DNA of 64,000 bases from Craterilacuibacter sinensis (GCF_009831765.1 NZ_WSSB01000001.1:46179-110178); one strand, 5' to 3'. Counted from the first letter of the stretch, positions 48,767-58,204 are shown. Notes: generated by a model not told the origin, from the letters alone. Translations and numbers: made by a program.

Positions 48767-48801
48767 ATACTACTGTCTTGCACTCTCAGTGCAGTTGTTT
48801 A

Positions 48802-48829
48802 AAACGGATCGCAATGCGGTCCGTTTTTT
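48802..48829 (+). terminator. Terminator after metK
   Basis: AAACGGATCGC (48802-48812) pairs with GCGGTCCGTTT (48816-48826) with one G-T pair and an AAT loop, followed by more T. It isolates metK from ahcY transcription. Confidence 0.88.
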
Positions 48830-48868
48830 ATTGCACGCCATGTGATGCCATTAGTTTATTTTTGTGGC

Positions 48869-48874
48869 TATAAT
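48869..48874 (+). promoter_or_regulatory. -10 element of the ahcY promoter
   Basis: TATAAT, a perfect -10, lies just before the riboswitch and would start transcription near 48881, the first base needed for the aptamer. No good -35 is visible 16-18 bases upstream, so the promoter may need an activator. Confidence 0.6.
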
Positions 48875-48882
48875 CGTCCCAA

Positions 48883-48985
48883 TTCCGGGGAGTGCTGCAA
48901 GGCTTGCGCCCCAGGCCCGGACCGCTTCAACTGCACTCACCTATGCAACCCGTGCCGGGCACGGGATGTCGGGTGAGCCGCATCC
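48883..48985 (+). promoter_or_regulatory. S-adenosylhomocysteine (SAH) riboswitch in the ahcY leader
   Basis: P1 is TCCGGG (48884-48889) with CCCGGA (48916-48921); the pseudoknot is GAGTGC (48890-48895) with GCACTC (48933-48938); P2 and the conserved GCTGCAAGG and CCAGGCCCGG segments lie between. These are the SAH aptamer hallmarks, which switch on ahcY when SAH accumulates. Downstream, GGTGAG (48972-48977) can pair with CTCACC (48936-48941), competing with the pseudoknot strand, so a mutually exclusive expression platform is plausible. Confidence 0.9.
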
Positions 48986-49014
48986 CTCCCGGCCTTCGTG
49001 ACAGGAATAACACG

Positions 49015-50415
49015 ATGGCTGAATTCAACGATTACCTCGTCGCCGACATCAATCTTGCTGCCTGGGGCCGCAAGGAACTGGCGATTGCCGAGACCGAGAT
49101 GCCGGGCCTGATGGCGCTGCGCGAAGAGTACAAGCACAGCCAGCCGCTGCGTGGCGCGCGTATCGCCGGCAGCCTGCACATGACCATCCAGACCGGCGTG
49201 CTGATCGAGACGCTGGTGGCACTGGGTGCCGATGTGCGCTGGGCCTCGTGCAATATCTTCTCGACCCAGGATCACGCCGCTGCTGCCATTGCTGCAGCCG
49301 CTATTCCGGTATTCGCGTTCAAGGGCGAGAGCCTCGACGAGTACTGGGAGTACTCGCACCGCATTTTCGAATGGCCGGAAGGCGAGCCTGCCAACATGAT
49401 TCTGGACGACGGCGGTGACGCGACCCTGCTGTTGATGCTGGGTAGCCGTGCCGAGAGCGATATCGGCGTGGTGGGCCATCCGTCCAATGAAGAAGAAACT
49501 GCGCTGTTCGCGTCGATCAAGCAGCATCTGGCGCTCGACCCGCACTGGTACTCCAAGCGTCTGGCGCATATCAAGGGCGTGACCGAGGAGACCACTACCG
49601 GTGTGCATCGTCTGTATCAGATGCAGAAGGATGGCCAGCTGCCATTCCCGGCGTTCAACGTCAACGACTCGGTGACCAAGAGCAAGTTCGACAATCTGTA
49701 TGGCTGCCGCGAAAGTCTGGTTGACGGTATCAAGCGCGCGACCGACGTGATGATTGCCGGCAAGGTGGCGGTGGTGCTGGGCTATGGCGATGTGGGCAAG
49801 GGCTGTGCGCAATCCTTGCGCGGCCTGGGTGCCACGGTATGGGTGACCGAGATCGACCCGATCTGCGCGCTGCAGGCGGCGATGGAAGGCTATCGCGTGG
49901 TGCGTATGAACGAGGTGGCCGGCGAGGCCGACATCTTCGTGACCACCACCGGCAACGTCGGTGTGATCACGCACGCGCATATGCAGAAAATGCGCAATAA
50001 CGCCATTGTGTGCAATATCGGCCACTTCGACTCCGAAATCGAAGTCGCCAGCCTGCGCCAGTACCAGTGGGACAACATCAAGCCGCAGGTCGACCACATC
50101 ATCTTCCCGGACGGCAAGCGCATCATCCTGCTGGCCGAAGGCCGGCTGGTGAATCTGGGCTGCGGTACCGGCCACCCGTCGTTTGTGATGTCCAACAGCT
50201 TCACCAACCAGGTGCTGGCGCAGATTGAAATCTTCTGCAATGGTGCGAAGTACGGTCGCGAAGTGTATGTGCTGCCCAAGCATCTGGACGAGAAAGTCGC
50301 CCGTCTGCATCTGGCACGCATCGGGGCGCATCTGACCGAGCTGTCCGACGAGCAGGCTGCGTATATCAGTGTGCCTAAGGATGGCCCGTACAAGCCTGCG
50401 CACTACCGTTACTAA
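49015..50415 (+). CDS. ahcY: Adenosylhomocysteinase
   Basis: A 466-residue NAD-dependent enzyme splitting SAH to adenosine and homocysteine, relieving inhibition of methyltransferases. Seen are [29 protein letters not shown], the NAD loop [13 protein letters not shown] and the conserved C-terminal KPAHYRY. AGGA precedes ATG 49015; an upstream frame to 48892 is riboswitch, not protein. Expression should rise with SAH. Confidence 0.98.
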   Translation: MAEFNDYLVADINLAAWGRKELAIAETEMPGLMALREEYKHSQPLRGARIAGSLHMTIQTGVLIETLVALGADVRWASCNIFSTQDHAAAAIAAAAIPVFAFKGESLDEYWEYSHRIFEWPEGEPANMILDDGGDATLLLMLGSRAESDIGVVGHPSNEEETALFASIKQHLALDPHWYSKRLAHIKGVTEETTTGVHRLYQMQKDGQLPFPAFNVNDSVTKSKFDNLYGCRESLVDGIKRATDVMIAGKVAVVLGYGDVGKGCAQSLRGLGATVWVTEIDPICALQAAMEGYRVVRMNEVAGEADIFVTTTGNVGVITHAHMQKMRNNAIVCNIGHFDSEIEVASLRQYQWDNIKPQVDHIIFPDGKRIILLAEGRLVNLGCGTGHPSFVMSNSFTNQVLAQIEIFCNGAKYGREVYVLPKHLDEKVARLHLARIGAHLTELSDEQAAYISVPKDGPYKPAHYRY

Positions 50416-50424
50416 GCGTTAAGC

Positions 50425-50461
50425 GGTAGCCCGTCATGCCGCCAAGAGCAGCCGGGCTACC
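50425..50461 (+). other. Hairpin between ahcY and metF
   Basis: GGTAGCCCG (50425-50433) pairs perfectly with CGGGCTACC (50453-50461) around a 19-base loop. It has no T-run; it could protect the ahcY mRNA end or modulate metF, whose start is 25 bases away. Confidence 0.45.
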
Positions 50462-50486
50462 ACCTTGCAATCGACAAGGGGGAACC

Positions 50487-51317
50487 ATGAACAAGCGCAA
50501 TTTCAGTTTCGAGTTTTTTCCGCCCAAGACGGATGAGGGTATGGCCAAGCTGCGCAATACCCGCGCCCAACTGGCCCAGTTCAAGCCCGAATTTTTTTCG
50601 GTAACCTTTGGTGCCGGTGGCACCACGCGCGAGGGTACGCTGGCTGCGGTGCAGGATATCCGTAACGCCGGCCTGGCCGCGGCGCCGCACCTGTCGTGCA
50701 TCGGTTCGACCCGCGACAATATTCGCGCGGTGCTGAACGAGTACCGCGAACATGGTATCCGCCATATTGTGGCACTGCGTGGCGATATGCCTTCGGGTAT
50801 GGTCGAGGCCGGCGAGTTCCGCTACGCCAACGAACTGGTCAGCTTCATCCGCGCGGAGCATGGCGAGCATTTCCATATCGAAGTGGCGGCCTATCCCGAG
50901 TTCCATCCGCAGGCACGCTCGGCCGAAGAGGATATGGCCAACTTTGTGCGCAAGGTCGAGGCCGGCGCCAATTCGGCGATGACCCAGTATTTCTTCAATG
51001 CCGATGCCTATTTCCGCTTCGTGGATGAGGTGCAGGCACGCGGTGTGACCATTCCGGTGGTGCCGGGCATTATGCCTATCTCCAATTTCGGCCAGCTGGT
51101 GCGTTTCTCCGATATGTGCGGCGCGGAAGTGCCGCGCTGGTTGCGTCTTCGGATGCAGGCGTATATGGACGACAGCGCTTCGATCCGCGCGCTGGGGCTG
51201 GATGTGGTGACCGAGCTGTGCGACCGGCTGCTGAGCAATGGCGCGCCGGGCCTGCATTTCTATACGCTGAATCAGGCGGGGCTGGTGTCCACCATCTGGC
51301 AGCGCCTGGGTTTGTAG
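50487..51317 (+). CDS. metF: Methylenetetrahydrofolate reductase
   Basis: A 276-residue FAD enzyme making 5-methyl-THF for methionine synthesis. Opening FSFEFFPPKTDEGMAKL, then VTFGAGGTTREGT, HLSCIGSTRDNIRAVL, RHIVALRGD, EVAAYPEFHPQARS and MTQYFFNADAYFRFVD are full family motifs. AAGGGGGAACC precedes ATG 50487. It completes a methyl-cycle group with metK and ahcY. Confidence 0.97.
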   Translation: MNKRNFSFEFFPPKTDEGMAKLRNTRAQLAQFKPEFFSVTFGAGGTTREGTLAAVQDIRNAGLAAAPHLSCIGSTRDNIRAVLNEYREHGIRHIVALRGDMPSGMVEAGEFRYANELVSFIRAEHGEHFHIEVAAYPEFHPQARSAEEDMANFVRKVEAGANSAMTQYFFNADAYFRFVDEVQARGVTIPVVPGIMPISNFGQLVRFSDMCGAEVPRWLRLRMQAYMDDSASIRALGLDVVTELCDRLLSNGAPGLHFYTLNQAGLVSTIWQRLGL

Positions 51318-51334
51318 CGCGACCATGCCATAGT

Positions 51335-51370
51335 AAAAGGCGCACCGGCTTTGGCCGCTGCGCCTTTTTT
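51335..51370 (+). terminator. Terminator after metF
   Basis: AAAAGGCGCA (51335-51344) pairs with TGCGCCTTTT (51359-51368), with more T after; the loop contains a smaller CCGGC/GGCCG stem. Ends the metF transcript. Confidence 0.85.
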
Positions 51371-51384
51371 AGTCAGGGGGCAGG

Positions 51385-51909
51385 ATGCGGAGCTTGTGCG
51401 CAGGGGAGGTGCGGTTGTGCCGGCGTTTGTTTGGTGATGCGCTTAATTATCATAAGGTGCGCGTGCATGATCGCGCTTATCTTCCATGGCTGGGCCCGCG
51501 TGCGATGGCGCCGAACGGCAGCCTCTATTTTCCCGGGCGCGGCGGCCTGTATGCGGACGATTTCTCGCAGGCATCGCCACGCCTGCAGCTGTTGTTCGTG
51601 CACGAGATGACGCATGTCTGGCAGTACCAGCGCGGTTATCGCCTGCGTCTGGCCGCCTTGTGTCTGTTGGCGCAAGGTGGCTATGGTTGGCGCGATGCTT
51701 ATGCCTATCCGCAGCAGCCGGGTGCCGAATTCAAAGACTTTAATTTCGAGCAGCAAGCCGAACTGGTGTCGCATTACTATGGTGCGGCGGTGCTGGGCTT
51801 GCCCGCCTTGCAGCCTAGCTTGCCATGGCTGCAGGCGGTGTTGCAGGGCTTTCTTGCTGACCCGGGCGATAAGCGTTTATTGCCTGTTTCCCGACGCCTG
51901 GCGACGTAA
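51385..51909 (+). CDS. HExxH-containing protein of the 'Vgr-related' type
   Basis: A 174-residue protein with a zinc-protease-like HEMTH motif (H73-H77). LCAGEVRLCRRLFGDALNYHKVRVHD at the start, NGSLYFPGRGGLYADDFSQ and LLFVHEMTHVWQYQRG follow a recurrent family that databases sometimes label Vgr-related; no VgrG, Rhs or secretion gene is here, so that label is weak. No signal peptide is evident. It may be a small metalloprotease-like protein; function unknown. Start 51385 is the first ATG in frame and lies 15 bases after the metF terminator. Confidence 0.6.
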   Translation: MRSLCAGEVRLCRRLFGDALNYHKVRVHDRAYLPWLGPRAMAPNGSLYFPGRGGLYADDFSQASPRLQLLFVHEMTHVWQYQRGYRLRLAALCLLAQGGYGWRDAYAYPQQPGAEFKDFNFEQQAELVSHYYGAAVLGLPALQPSLPWLQAVLQGFLADPGDKRLLPVSRRLAT

Positions 51910-51930
51910 AAAAGGGGCCATCGGCCCCTT
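51907..51930 (-). terminator. Terminator after plsY
   Basis: AAGGGGCC (51912-51919) pairs with GGCCCCTT (51923-51930) over ATC, with an A-run on the plus strand before it (T-run on minus). It begins three bases after the plsY stop and abuts the HExxH gene end. Confidence 0.8.
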
Positions 51931-51932
51931 GG

Positions 51933-52562
51933 TCAGGATTTGTCTTCGGGCGAGGATTTTTCGCCTATTTTGCCTTCCTGTCCGGTCAGTAGGTTGACCA
52001 GGTTGGACTTGTGGCGGTGGACCACCAGAATGGCGATGATGATGCAGGTGCCGAAAAACGGGCTTTGCGGACCAATGATGAAGTAGGCGAACACCGGTGC
52101 CAGTACGCAGGCGGTCAGCGCAGACAGCGACGAAATCTTGACTACCAGCGCCATAAACAGCCAGGTCGCAATCGCGGCCAGCGCCAGCCACAGGTTGAAG
52201 CCGAACAGTACCCCCACCGCGGTGGCAACGCCCTTGCCGCCCTTAAAACCGAAAAATATCGGCCACATATGGCCAACCAGCACCGCCAGCGCGACCATGG
52301 AAACTTCGCGCGCTCCCAGACCATAGCGGGGTGCCAGCCATGCGGCCAACGCAACGGCCAGCCAGCCTTTGATGCCGTCGCCCAGCAGGGTCAGGACGGC
52401 GGCCAGTTTTTTGCCCGAGCGCAGTACATTGGTGGCGCCAGGGTTGCCCGAGCCGTAGCTTCTGGGGTCGGCCATGCCCATGGCGCGGCTGACGATCACG
52501 GCAAACGAAAGCGAGCCTATCAGATAGGCGACGGCGATGAAGGCAAAGGCTGTCGTGGTCAT
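51933..52562 (-). CDS. plsY: Glycerol-3-phosphate acyltransferase PlsY
   Basis: A 209-residue membrane enzyme that acylates glycerol-3-phosphate with acyl-phosphate, the first step of phospholipid synthesis. Its five or six helices and motifs PRSYGSGNPGATNVLRSGKK, GHMWPIFFGFKGGKGVATAVGVL and LVVHRHKSNLVNLLTGQE are complete. ATG 52562 fits the family; a longer frame to 52631 is not family-like. Divergent from folB with about 71 bases between, the common arrangement. Confidence 0.96.
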   Translation of the reverse strand: MTTTAFAFIAVAYLIGSLSFAVIVSRAMGMADPRSYGSGNPGATNVLRSGKKLAAVLTLLGDGIKGWLAVALAAWLAPRYGLGAREVSMVALAVLVGHMWPIFFGFKGGKGVATAVGVLFGFNLWLALAAIATWLFMALVVKISSLSALTACVLAPVFAYFIIGPQSPFFGTCIIIAILVVHRHKSNLVNLLTGQEGKIGEKSSPEDKS

Positions 52563-52633
52563 GGTTAATACACTAGAATGCGGGGTTTGGATTTTACGGT
52601 ATCGAGCGGCATTTCCCAACGCCGTCAGCACAG

Positions 52634-52993
52634 ATGGACATTATTTTTCTGCGAGAAGTGCGCGCGGCGACCCTGATCGGCGTGTATGACTGGGAGCGCG
52701 AAGCGCCCCAGACCCTTGAGATCGATCTGGATATCGGCATTCCGAGCGAAGTGCCGTGCCATAGCGACGATATTGTCGATACCATTCATTACGGTGAAGT
52801 GGTGGAGCGTGTGCGTGCGTCGCTGGCCGAGCAGCATTTTCTGCTGATCGAGGCACTGGCCGAGCATATCGCCCATCTGGTCCGCACCGAGTTCGGCGCG
52901 GCCTGGGTGCGGGTGTCGATTACCAAGCCCGGCATCCTGCCCGAGGTCGCCAAGGTCGGCGTGACCATAGAGCGCGGTCAGCGTCCGCGCTGA
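52634..52993 (+). CDS. folB: Dihydroneopterin aldolase
   Basis: A 119-residue enzyme of folate synthesis, cleaving dihydroneopterin. VYDWEREAPQTLEIDLDIG, DTIHYGEVVERV, LIEALAEHIAHLV and VSITKPGIL are standard, including the catalytic-type Lys. Divergent with plsY, a neighbourhood often seen in proteobacteria. Confidence 0.95.
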   Translation: MDIIFLREVRAATLIGVYDWEREAPQTLEIDLDIGIPSEVPCHSDDIVDTIHYGEVVERVRASLAEQHFLLIEALAEHIAHLVRTEFGAAWVRVSITKPGILPEVAKVGVTIERGQRPR

Positions 52994-53025
52994 AACAATA
53001 CAGCCCCGCATGCGGGGCTGTTGTT
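52994..53025. terminator. Bidirectional terminator between folB and the globin gene
   Basis: A 22-base palindrome centred at 53010 (ACAGCCCC to GGGGCTGT) is flanked by AACAAT on the left and TTGTT on the right. It lies between two genes that end towards each other. Confidence 0.75.
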
Positions 53026-53411
53026 CATTCTGGCTGGTTGCGCATGAAATCGGCGGTATTGTAAAACGCCTCGATCAGCTTGGCTTTCAGCCAGTCCTCC
53101 AGCACCAGTTCATCCACCGCAAGCTGCATGCAGGCCATCCATTGGTCGCGCGCGCGGCTGTCTACCGCAAACGGCATGTGCCGCAGGCGCAGGCGCGGGT
53201 GACCGTAGGCTTCCATATAGAGCGCAGGTCCGCCCAGCCAGCCGGACAAAAACATATACAGCTTTTCGGTCGAGCCGGCCAGATCTGCAGGGTGCATGGC
53301 TCTGAGTTCGGCCACCGAGGGGTCGGTGTCCATAATGGTGTAGAAGCGCTCGCACAGGTGGCGCACCACCCCCGCGCCGCCCATCAGCTCATAAGGCGTC
53401 ATTTCTGCCAT
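53025..53411 (-). CDS. Group II truncated hemoglobin
   Basis: A 128-residue 2/2-fold globin. MTPYELMGGAGVVRHLCERFYTIMD begins the chain, with LSGWLGGPALYMEAYGHPRLRLRHMPF holding the proximal His region (YGHPRLRLRH) and a Trp in WMACMQL. Members bind O2 or NO and some reduce peroxide; the role here is not shown. AGGGGGG precedes ATG 53411 by few bases; it starts one base after the purT stop, so they form one unit. Confidence 0.9.
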   Translation of the reverse strand: MAEMTPYELMGGAGVVRHLCERFYTIMDTDPSVAELRAMHPADLAGSTEKLYMFLSGWLGGPALYMEAYGHPRLRLRHMPFAVDSRARDQWMACMQLAVDELVLEDWLKAKLIEAFYNTADFMRNQPE

Positions 53412-53412
53412 T

Positions 53413-54612
53413 TCATTCCCCCCTGACCGGCTTGACCAGGCATGCTGCCGTGCGTGCACGCTCCCGTGCTGCATCTACATGGTCGGCGCAGGTTACGGCA
53501 ACCCCCATACGGCGGCGCATAAAGCTCTCTGGCTTGCCGAAAAGACGCAGATCGGTGCCTGGGGTAGCTAGTGCGGCCTCAATGCCCTCAAAAGCGATCC
53601 CTGTCGCTTCCATGCCGCCGTAGATCACGGCCGATGCACCCGGGCTGGACAGACTGGTATCTACCGGAAGGCCCAGAATTGCGCGGGCATGCAGTTCAAA
53701 CTCGGAATAGCGCTGGGTCGTCAGGGTTACCAGGCCGGTGTCGTGCGGGCGTGGGCTGACTTCGGAGAACCATACCTCGTCCCCCTTGACGAAGAGTTCC
53801 ACTCCAAATAATCCCCAGCCCCCCAGTGCCTCGGTAACCTTGCCGGCGATCTCGCGGGCGCGCACGAGTGCCTTGTGGCTCATCGCCTGCGGCTGCCAGC
53901 TCTCGACGTAGTCGCCGTTCTGCTGGCTGTGGCCTATGGGTTCGCAATAGTGGGTCGCTGTGCCGCCCATGCTATCGCTGGCGCGTACCGTGAGCAGGGT
54001 GATCTCGTAATCGAAATCGACCAGGCCTTCGACGATGACGCGGCCCCTGGCGACGCGCCCGGCGCTGGCGGCATAGTCCCAGGCCGCTTCGACTTCAGCC
54101 GCACTCTTGATAAAAGACTGGCCTTTGCCGCTGGAGGACATCACTGGCTTGATAAAGCAGGGGAAACCGATGGCGGCAGTCGCCGCCTGCATTTCTTCCA
54201 GCGAGCCGGCAAAGGCATAACGCGAAGTCGGCAGGCCCAGTTCTTCCGCTGCCAGCGTGCGTATGCCTTCGCGGTTCATGGTGAGATTGACGGCACGCGC
54301 GCTTGGCACCACGGTAGCCAGGCCTTCATGCTCTATCTTCAGCAGCTCCTCGGTGGCAATGGCTTCGATCTCCGGCACGATGTAATGCGGACGGACAGCC
54401 TCGATCAGGGCGCGCAGGGCGACCGGGTCATGCATGTTTATCACATGACTGCTATGCGCGACCTGCATGGCCGGTGCATTCGGGTAGCGGTCTACGGCAA
54501 TGGTCTCGACGCCAAGGCGTTGCAGGGCAATGACAACCTCTTTGCCCAGTTCGCCGCTGCCCAGCAGCATGACTCTTGTTGCGCTAGGGGTGTGGGGTGT
54601 TCCGATACGCAC
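53413..54612 (-). CDS. purT: Formate-dependent phosphoribosylglycinamide formyltransferase
   Basis: A 399-residue ATP-grasp enzyme that uses formate in purine synthesis step 3, an alternative to Pur[60 protein letters not shown] and [12 protein letters not shown] are all present. Start is GTG 54612 with AGGAG 9 bases before, giving the normal length; the longer ATG at 54654 adds unrelated residues. Confidence 0.96.
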   Translation of the reverse strand: MRIGTPHTPSATRVMLLGSGELGKEVVIALQRLGVETIAVDRYPNAPAMQVAHSSHVINMHDPVALRALIEAVRPHYIVPEIEAIATEELLKIEHEGLATVVPSARAVNLTMNREGIRTLAAEELGLPTSRYAFAGSLEEMQAATAAIGFPCFIKPVMSSSGKGQSFIKSAAEVEAAWDYAASAGRVARGRVIVEGLVDFDYEITLLTVRASDSMGGTATHYCEPIGHSQQNGDYVESWQPQAMSHKALVRAREIAGKVTEALGGWGLFGVELFVKGDEVWFSEVSPRPHDTGLVTLTTQRYSEFELHARAILGLPVDTSLSSPGASAVIYGGMEATGIAFEGIEAALATPGTDLRLFGKPESFMRRRMGVAVTCADHVDAARERARTAACLVKPVRGE

Positions 54613-54680
54613 GCTGTTTCTCCTCGCTGTAAGAAATCGCGCGCATCTTAACATGCCATGCTGATGGCCGGATGTGGACT

Positions 54681-55556
54681 TTATCCATGTATGGTTTTGG
54701 CTGGGGCGTGTGTCGCGTGTTCGTATACCGTTTTTCCGCGCAAATGGAACAGGTCCGCCGCGAAGTAGAAGTTTTCCGAATGACCGACAAATAGCAGGCC
54801 ATCGGCTTTGAGTAAGGGAGAGAAACGTTTGAGGATGCGCGCCTGCGTGTCGCGGTCGAAGTAGATCATGACGTTGCGGCAGAAGATGGCATCAAAGGTT
54901 TTGTGTATGGGCCAGCTATTGTCGATCAGGTTCAGGCGCTGGAAGCTGATCATATTGCGCAACTGTGCCTTGGCCTGATACTGGCCGTCGGCGAGCTTGT
55001 CGAAGTATTTGGCCGCCATGCCGGCAGGCAGACGGGCAATCTTGTCGGCTGCGTAGATGCCGCGTCTGGCGGTTTCCAGTACGCTGGTGTCAAGGTCGGT
55101 GGCCAGAATGCTGATGGCGGGGCGCGTATTGCCGGAGAGGGCCTCCAGAACCGTGATGGCAATGGAGTAGGCTTCTTCTCCGGTGGAGGAGGCGGCGCAC
55201 CAGATGCTTATTTCATTGTGCCCGGATTGCTTGAGGTGGCTGGCCAATAGCGGGAAGTGGTGCTCTTCGCGAAAAAAGAAGGTGAGGTTTGTGGTGAGCG
55301 CATTGACGAATTGTTCAAACTCGCCGCGCCCCGCGCTGGACTCGACCAGATTCAGATAGGGGGTAAAGCCGCTCAGTTTCAATTCCCGTATCCGGCGCAC
55401 AAGACGGCCGTAAACCATATCCTTCTTGGTTGGATTCAGGGCGATGCCGGCATTTTGGTAAATCAACTTGCGCACCCGTTCGAAGTCCGCGTCGCTGAAA
55501 TTGAACTCCCGGTTAAAGTCGATTTTTGGCAGGACAACAGGCGGTAGTGTGGTCAT
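54681..55556 (-). CDS. cheR: Chemotaxis protein methyltransferase CheR
   Basis: A 291-residue SAM-dependent methyltransferase that adds methyl groups to glutamates of chemoreceptors. [50 protein letters not shown] and [13 protein letters not shown] are family blocks, plus the N-terminal CheR helices. ATG 55556 lies after the erpA terminator; the longer frame to 55592 runs into that terminator. No other chemotaxis gene is within view. Confidence 0.95.
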   Translation of the reverse strand: MTTLPPVVLPKIDFNREFNFSDADFERVRKLIYQNAGIALNPTKKDMVYGRLVRRIRELKLSGFTPYLNLVESSAGRGEFEQFVNALTTNLTFFFREEHHFPLLASHLKQSGHNEISIWCAASSTGEEAYSIAITVLEALSGNTRPAISILATDLDTSVLETARRGIYAADKIARLPAGMAAKYFDKLADGQYQAKAQLRNMISFQRLNLIDNSWPIHKTFDAIFCRNVMIYFDRDTQARILKRFSPLLKADGLLFVGHSENFYFAADLFHLRGKTVYEHATHAPAKTIHG

Positions 55557-55569
55557 TAATAAGGCTCGG

Positions 55570-55600
55570 CAAAAAAAAGGCCCGGGTATCAACCCGAGCC
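55570..55600 (-). terminator. Terminator after erpA
   Basis: On the minus strand GGCTCGGGT pairs with ACCCGGGCC with one G-T pair over TGAT, then eight T. It lies between erpA and cheR, so cheR needs its own promoter or read-through. Confidence 0.88.
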
Positions 55601-55621
55601 TTTCATATTAACCGTTCAGCC

Positions 55622-55972
55622 TTAAACCGTGAAGGAAGAGCCGCAGCCGCAGGTGGTGGTCGCATTCGGGTTGCGGATCACAAACTGGGAGCCTTCAAGG
55701 TTGTCCTGATAGTCGATCTCTGCGCCAACCAGGTACTGATAGCTCATCGGATCGACCAGGAAGGTCACGCCGTCGCGCTCGATGGCGGTGTCGTCGTCGT
55801 TGACGATCTCATCAAAGGTAAAGCCGTACTGGAAGCCCGAGCAGCCGCCGCCGGTAACAAATACGCGCAGCTTGAGTTCCGGGTTGCCTTCTTCGGCCAC
55901 CAGATCCCGTACCTTGGCGCAGGCGCTATCGGTGAAGTTGATCGGGGACGGCATTTCGGTAGTCGCAGTCAT
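55622..55972 (-). CDS. erpA: Iron-sulfur cluster insertion protein ErpA
   Basis: A 116-residue A-type carrier delivering Fe-S clusters to apoproteins such as the isoprenoid enzymes. Three Cys ligands are present: C44 in [12 protein letters not shown]108 and C110 in TCGCGSSF. The acidic pair GFTFDEI is typical. ATG 55972 fits the family length; a longer frame to 56011 is unlikely. Confidence 0.95.
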   Translation of the reverse strand: MTATTEMPSPINFTDSACAKVRDLVAEEGNPELKLRVFVTGGGCSGFQYGFTFDEIVNDDDTAIERDGVTFLVDPMSYQYLVGAEIDYQDNLEGSQFVIRNPNATTTCGCGSSFTV

Positions 55973-56062
55973 GGTTTCTAGCCTCGTCAAACAGTGTGCC
56001 AAAAGCGGCATTCATCCTAGTATTTTACTCAGGATTGGGGCGCTATGGCGAGTGTTCAAGTG

Positions 56063-57091
56063 TCAGGGCAGTAGCGGCACCTGATTCAGCCCCGATTTCT
56101 CGTCCAGACCGAACATCAGATTCATATTCTGTATGGCTTGCCCCGCGGCACCTTTGACCAGATTGTCTATCACCGAGAGCACGACAACAGTGTCGGAGCC
56201 TTGCGGGCGGTGCACTGCAAGACGGCAGGTGTTGGCTCCGCGCACCGAGCGCGTTTCCGGATGACTACCGGCCGGCAGTACATCGACAAATTGCTCTTGC
56301 GCGTAACGTGTTTCGAACAAGCCCTGCAAGTCGCAGTCTTTGGTCAGGCGGGCATACAGTGTGGCGTGAATGCCGCGTATCAGGGGGGTCAGATGGGGAA
56401 CGAAGGTGAGGCCAACAGCTTCGCCTGCCATGCTGCGCAGCCCCTGACGGATTTCAGGCAAGTGGCGGTGCCCTGCGACGCCGTAAGCCTTGAAGTTGTC
56501 GCCCGCTTCGGCAAGCAGGCTGCCTAGCTCAGCTTTGCGCCCGGCACCGGAGACACCAGACTTGCAGTCGGCAATGATATGGCTGCAATCAATGACACCG
56601 GCTTCCAGTAGCGGCAGCAGCCCCAGTTGGACTGCGGTCGGATAACAGCCTGGGTTGGCAACCAGCTTTGCATCGCGTATGCGTGCGCGGTTGAGTTCGG
56701 GCAGGCCATAGACGGCGTCTTCCAGCAGTTCGGGCGCGGCATGTTGCATGGCGTACCATTTTTCCCACTCGGCCACATCGCGGATACGGAAGTCGGCCGC
56801 CAGGTCTATTACCCGGACGCCTGCCTGAAGCAGTTCGCGCGCCTCATGCATGGCAATACCGTTGGGAGTGGCGAAGAATACGATATCGCAAGCGCTGAGC
56901 TTGGCCTGCTCCGGCGTCGAGAAGGCAAGGTCGATGTGGCCGCGCAGGCTGGGGAACATCTCGGCAACCTGCATGCCGGCTTCCTTGCGCGAGGTAACGG
57001 CGGTGACCCGTGCTTGCGGATGGCTGGCCAGCAAGCGTAGCAATTCAACACCGGTATACCCTGTTCCGCCAACAATCCCAACCTTGATCAT
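56063..57091 (-). CDS. argC: N-acetyl-gamma-glutamyl-phosphate reductase
   Basis: A 342-residue NADPH enzyme of arginine synthesis, reducing acetylglutamyl phosphate to the semialdehyde. Rossmann [14 protein letters not shown] begins the chain; catalytic Cys149 is in [20 protein letters not shown] and [12 protein letters not shown] follow. ATG 57091 is preferred over 57157. It stands after a terminator from rpsI with its own candidate promoter. Confidence 0.96.
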   Translation of the reverse strand: MIKVGIVGGTGYTGVELLRLLASHPQARVTAVTSRKEAGMQVAEMFPSLRGHIDLAFSTPEQAKLSACDIVFFATPNGIAMHEARELLQAGVRVIDLAADFRIRDVAEWEKWYAMQHAAPELLEDAVYGLPELNRARIRDAKLVANPGCYPTAVQLGLLPLLEAGVIDCSHIIADCKSGVSGAGRKAELGSLLAEAGDNFKAYGVAGHRHLPEIRQGLRSMAGEAVGLTFVPHLTPLIRGIHATLYARLTKDCDLQGLFETRYAQEQFVDVLPAGSHPETRSVRGANTCRLAVHRPQGSDTVVVLSVIDNLVKGAAGQAIQNMNLMFGLDEKSGLNQVPLLP

Positions 57092-57127
57092 GTTCTTGCC
57101 TTTATGTAAAAAAATGTCGCAAGAATG

Positions 57128-57157
57128 AATATACGGCAGGGTGCTATTGCAATGCAA
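57128..57157 (-). promoter_or_regulatory. Candidate sigma-70 promoter of argC
   Basis: On the minus strand TTGCAT (57157-57152) and TATATT (57133-57128) are 18 bases apart, about 36 bases before the argC start. The -35 sits in the palindrome ATTGCAATGCAAT (57146-57158). A TGAATA half-site near 57126 resembles part of an ARG box, but only as a single half. Confidence 0.5.
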
Positions 57158-57172
57158 TAAGTTGCGGCCAAG

Positions 57173-57194
57173 AAAAAAGCCACCCGAGGGTGGC
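57173..57194 (-). terminator. Terminator after rpsI
   Basis: On the minus strand GCCACC and GGTGGC (57194-57189 and 57184-57179) form a stem over a short loop, followed by six T. It ends the rplM-rpsI transcript. Confidence 0.85.
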
Positions 57195-57217
57195 CTTTCC
57201 GATAGCAGGGCAGCGAA

Positions 57218-57610
57218 TTAACGCTTGGAGAACTGCTTGGCGCGACGTGCTTTACGCAGGCCGACTTTCTTACGTTCAACTTCACGAGCATCGCGAGTCA
57301 CGAAGCCTGCTGCGGACAGCGCTGGCTTCAGTTCTGCGCTGAAGTCGATCAGTGCACGGGTGATACCGTGACGGATTGCACCAGCTTGGCCAGTTTCGCC
57401 GCCGCCGATAACGTTGACTTTGATATCGAACGATTCCGTGTGCTCGGTCAGAGCCAGTGGCTGGCGGATGACCATGCGGCCGGTTTCGCGAGCAAAGTAT
57501 TCGTCAACAGGCTTGCCGTTAACGATGATCTGGCCGGAACCCTTTTGCATGAACACACGAGCAACCGAGCTCTTGCGGCGGCCGGTACCGTAGTAATATT
57601 TACCGTTCAT
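57218..57610 (-). CDS. rpsI: 30S ribosomal protein S9
   Basis: A 130-residue ribosomal protein of the small subunit head. [48 protein letters not shown] and the [17 protein letters not shown] tail that reaches the P-site tRNA are complete. It follows rplM by 10 bases, the universal order. Confidence 0.98.
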   Translation of the reverse strand: MNGKYYYGTGRRKSSVARVFMQKGSGQIIVNGKPVDEYFARETGRMVIRQPLALTEHTESFDIKVNVIGGGETGQAGAIRHGITRALIDFSAELKPALSAAGFVTRDAREVERKKVGLRKARRAKQFSKR

Positions 57611-57620
57611 CTATCTTGCC

Positions 57621-58055
57621 TCAAAAATCAGTTTCCAGCACTTTCGGCTGTTGGGCTTCGTGCGGATGTTCGCTACCAGCGTATACCTTGAGCTTCTTGA
57701 TCATTGCGTAACCAAGTGGGCCTTTAGGCAGCATACCCTTGACAGCTTTTTCCAGAACACGTTCAGGGAACTGCTGTTGCAGTTCGGTGAAGTTGCGTTC
57801 CTTGATGCCGCCCGGATAGCCGGTGTGACGGTAGTATTTCTTGTCTAGGGCCTTGGCACCGGTGACGCGCAGCTTGTCAACGTTAACGACTACGATGTAG
57901 TCGCCAGTGTCAACGTGCGGGGTGTATTCCGGCTTGTGCTTGCCACGCAGACGGTGAGCGATTGCAGCCGCTACACGACCCAGCACTTTGTCGGAGGCGT
58001 CGACCACGTACCACTCGCGCTTTACTTCATGCGGCTTGGCAGAAAAGGTCTTCAT
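57621..58055 (-). CDS. rplM: 50S ribosomal protein L13
   Basis: A 144-residue large-subunit protein. [68 protein letters not shown] and [12 protein letters not shown] are family blocks. First gene of the pair, with a strong promoter 36 bases upstream of its ATG. Confidence 0.98.
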   Translation of the reverse strand: MKTFSAKPHEVKREWYVVDASDKVLGRVAAAIAHRLRGKHKPEYTPHVDTGDYIVVVNVDKLRVTGAKALDKKYYRHTGYPGGIKERNFTELQQQFPERVLEKAVKGMLPKGPLGYAMIKKLKVYAGSEHPHEAQQPKVLETDF

Positions 58056-58090
58056 GGAGCTCTTCCATCGTAAATTCTTGAAAGTTCCGG

Positions 58091-58119
58091 ATTCTATTGT
58101 AGGGAAGCCCCGCTGTCAA
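58091..58119 (-). promoter_or_regulatory. Sigma-70 promoter of rplM-rpsI
   Basis: On the minus strand TTGACA (58119-58114) and TAGAAT (58096-58091) are 17 bases apart, near-perfect consensus, about 36 bases before rplM ATG. A TACAAT lies inside but at a too short spacing. Confidence 0.75.
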
Positions 58120-58204
58120 ACCATTGTGCGATAACAATAAATGGACTCGCCCCTGTGTGTGCAAAACAGGCGCTGTTACGGCCGCAAAACAGGCAAATTC
58201 AGGT

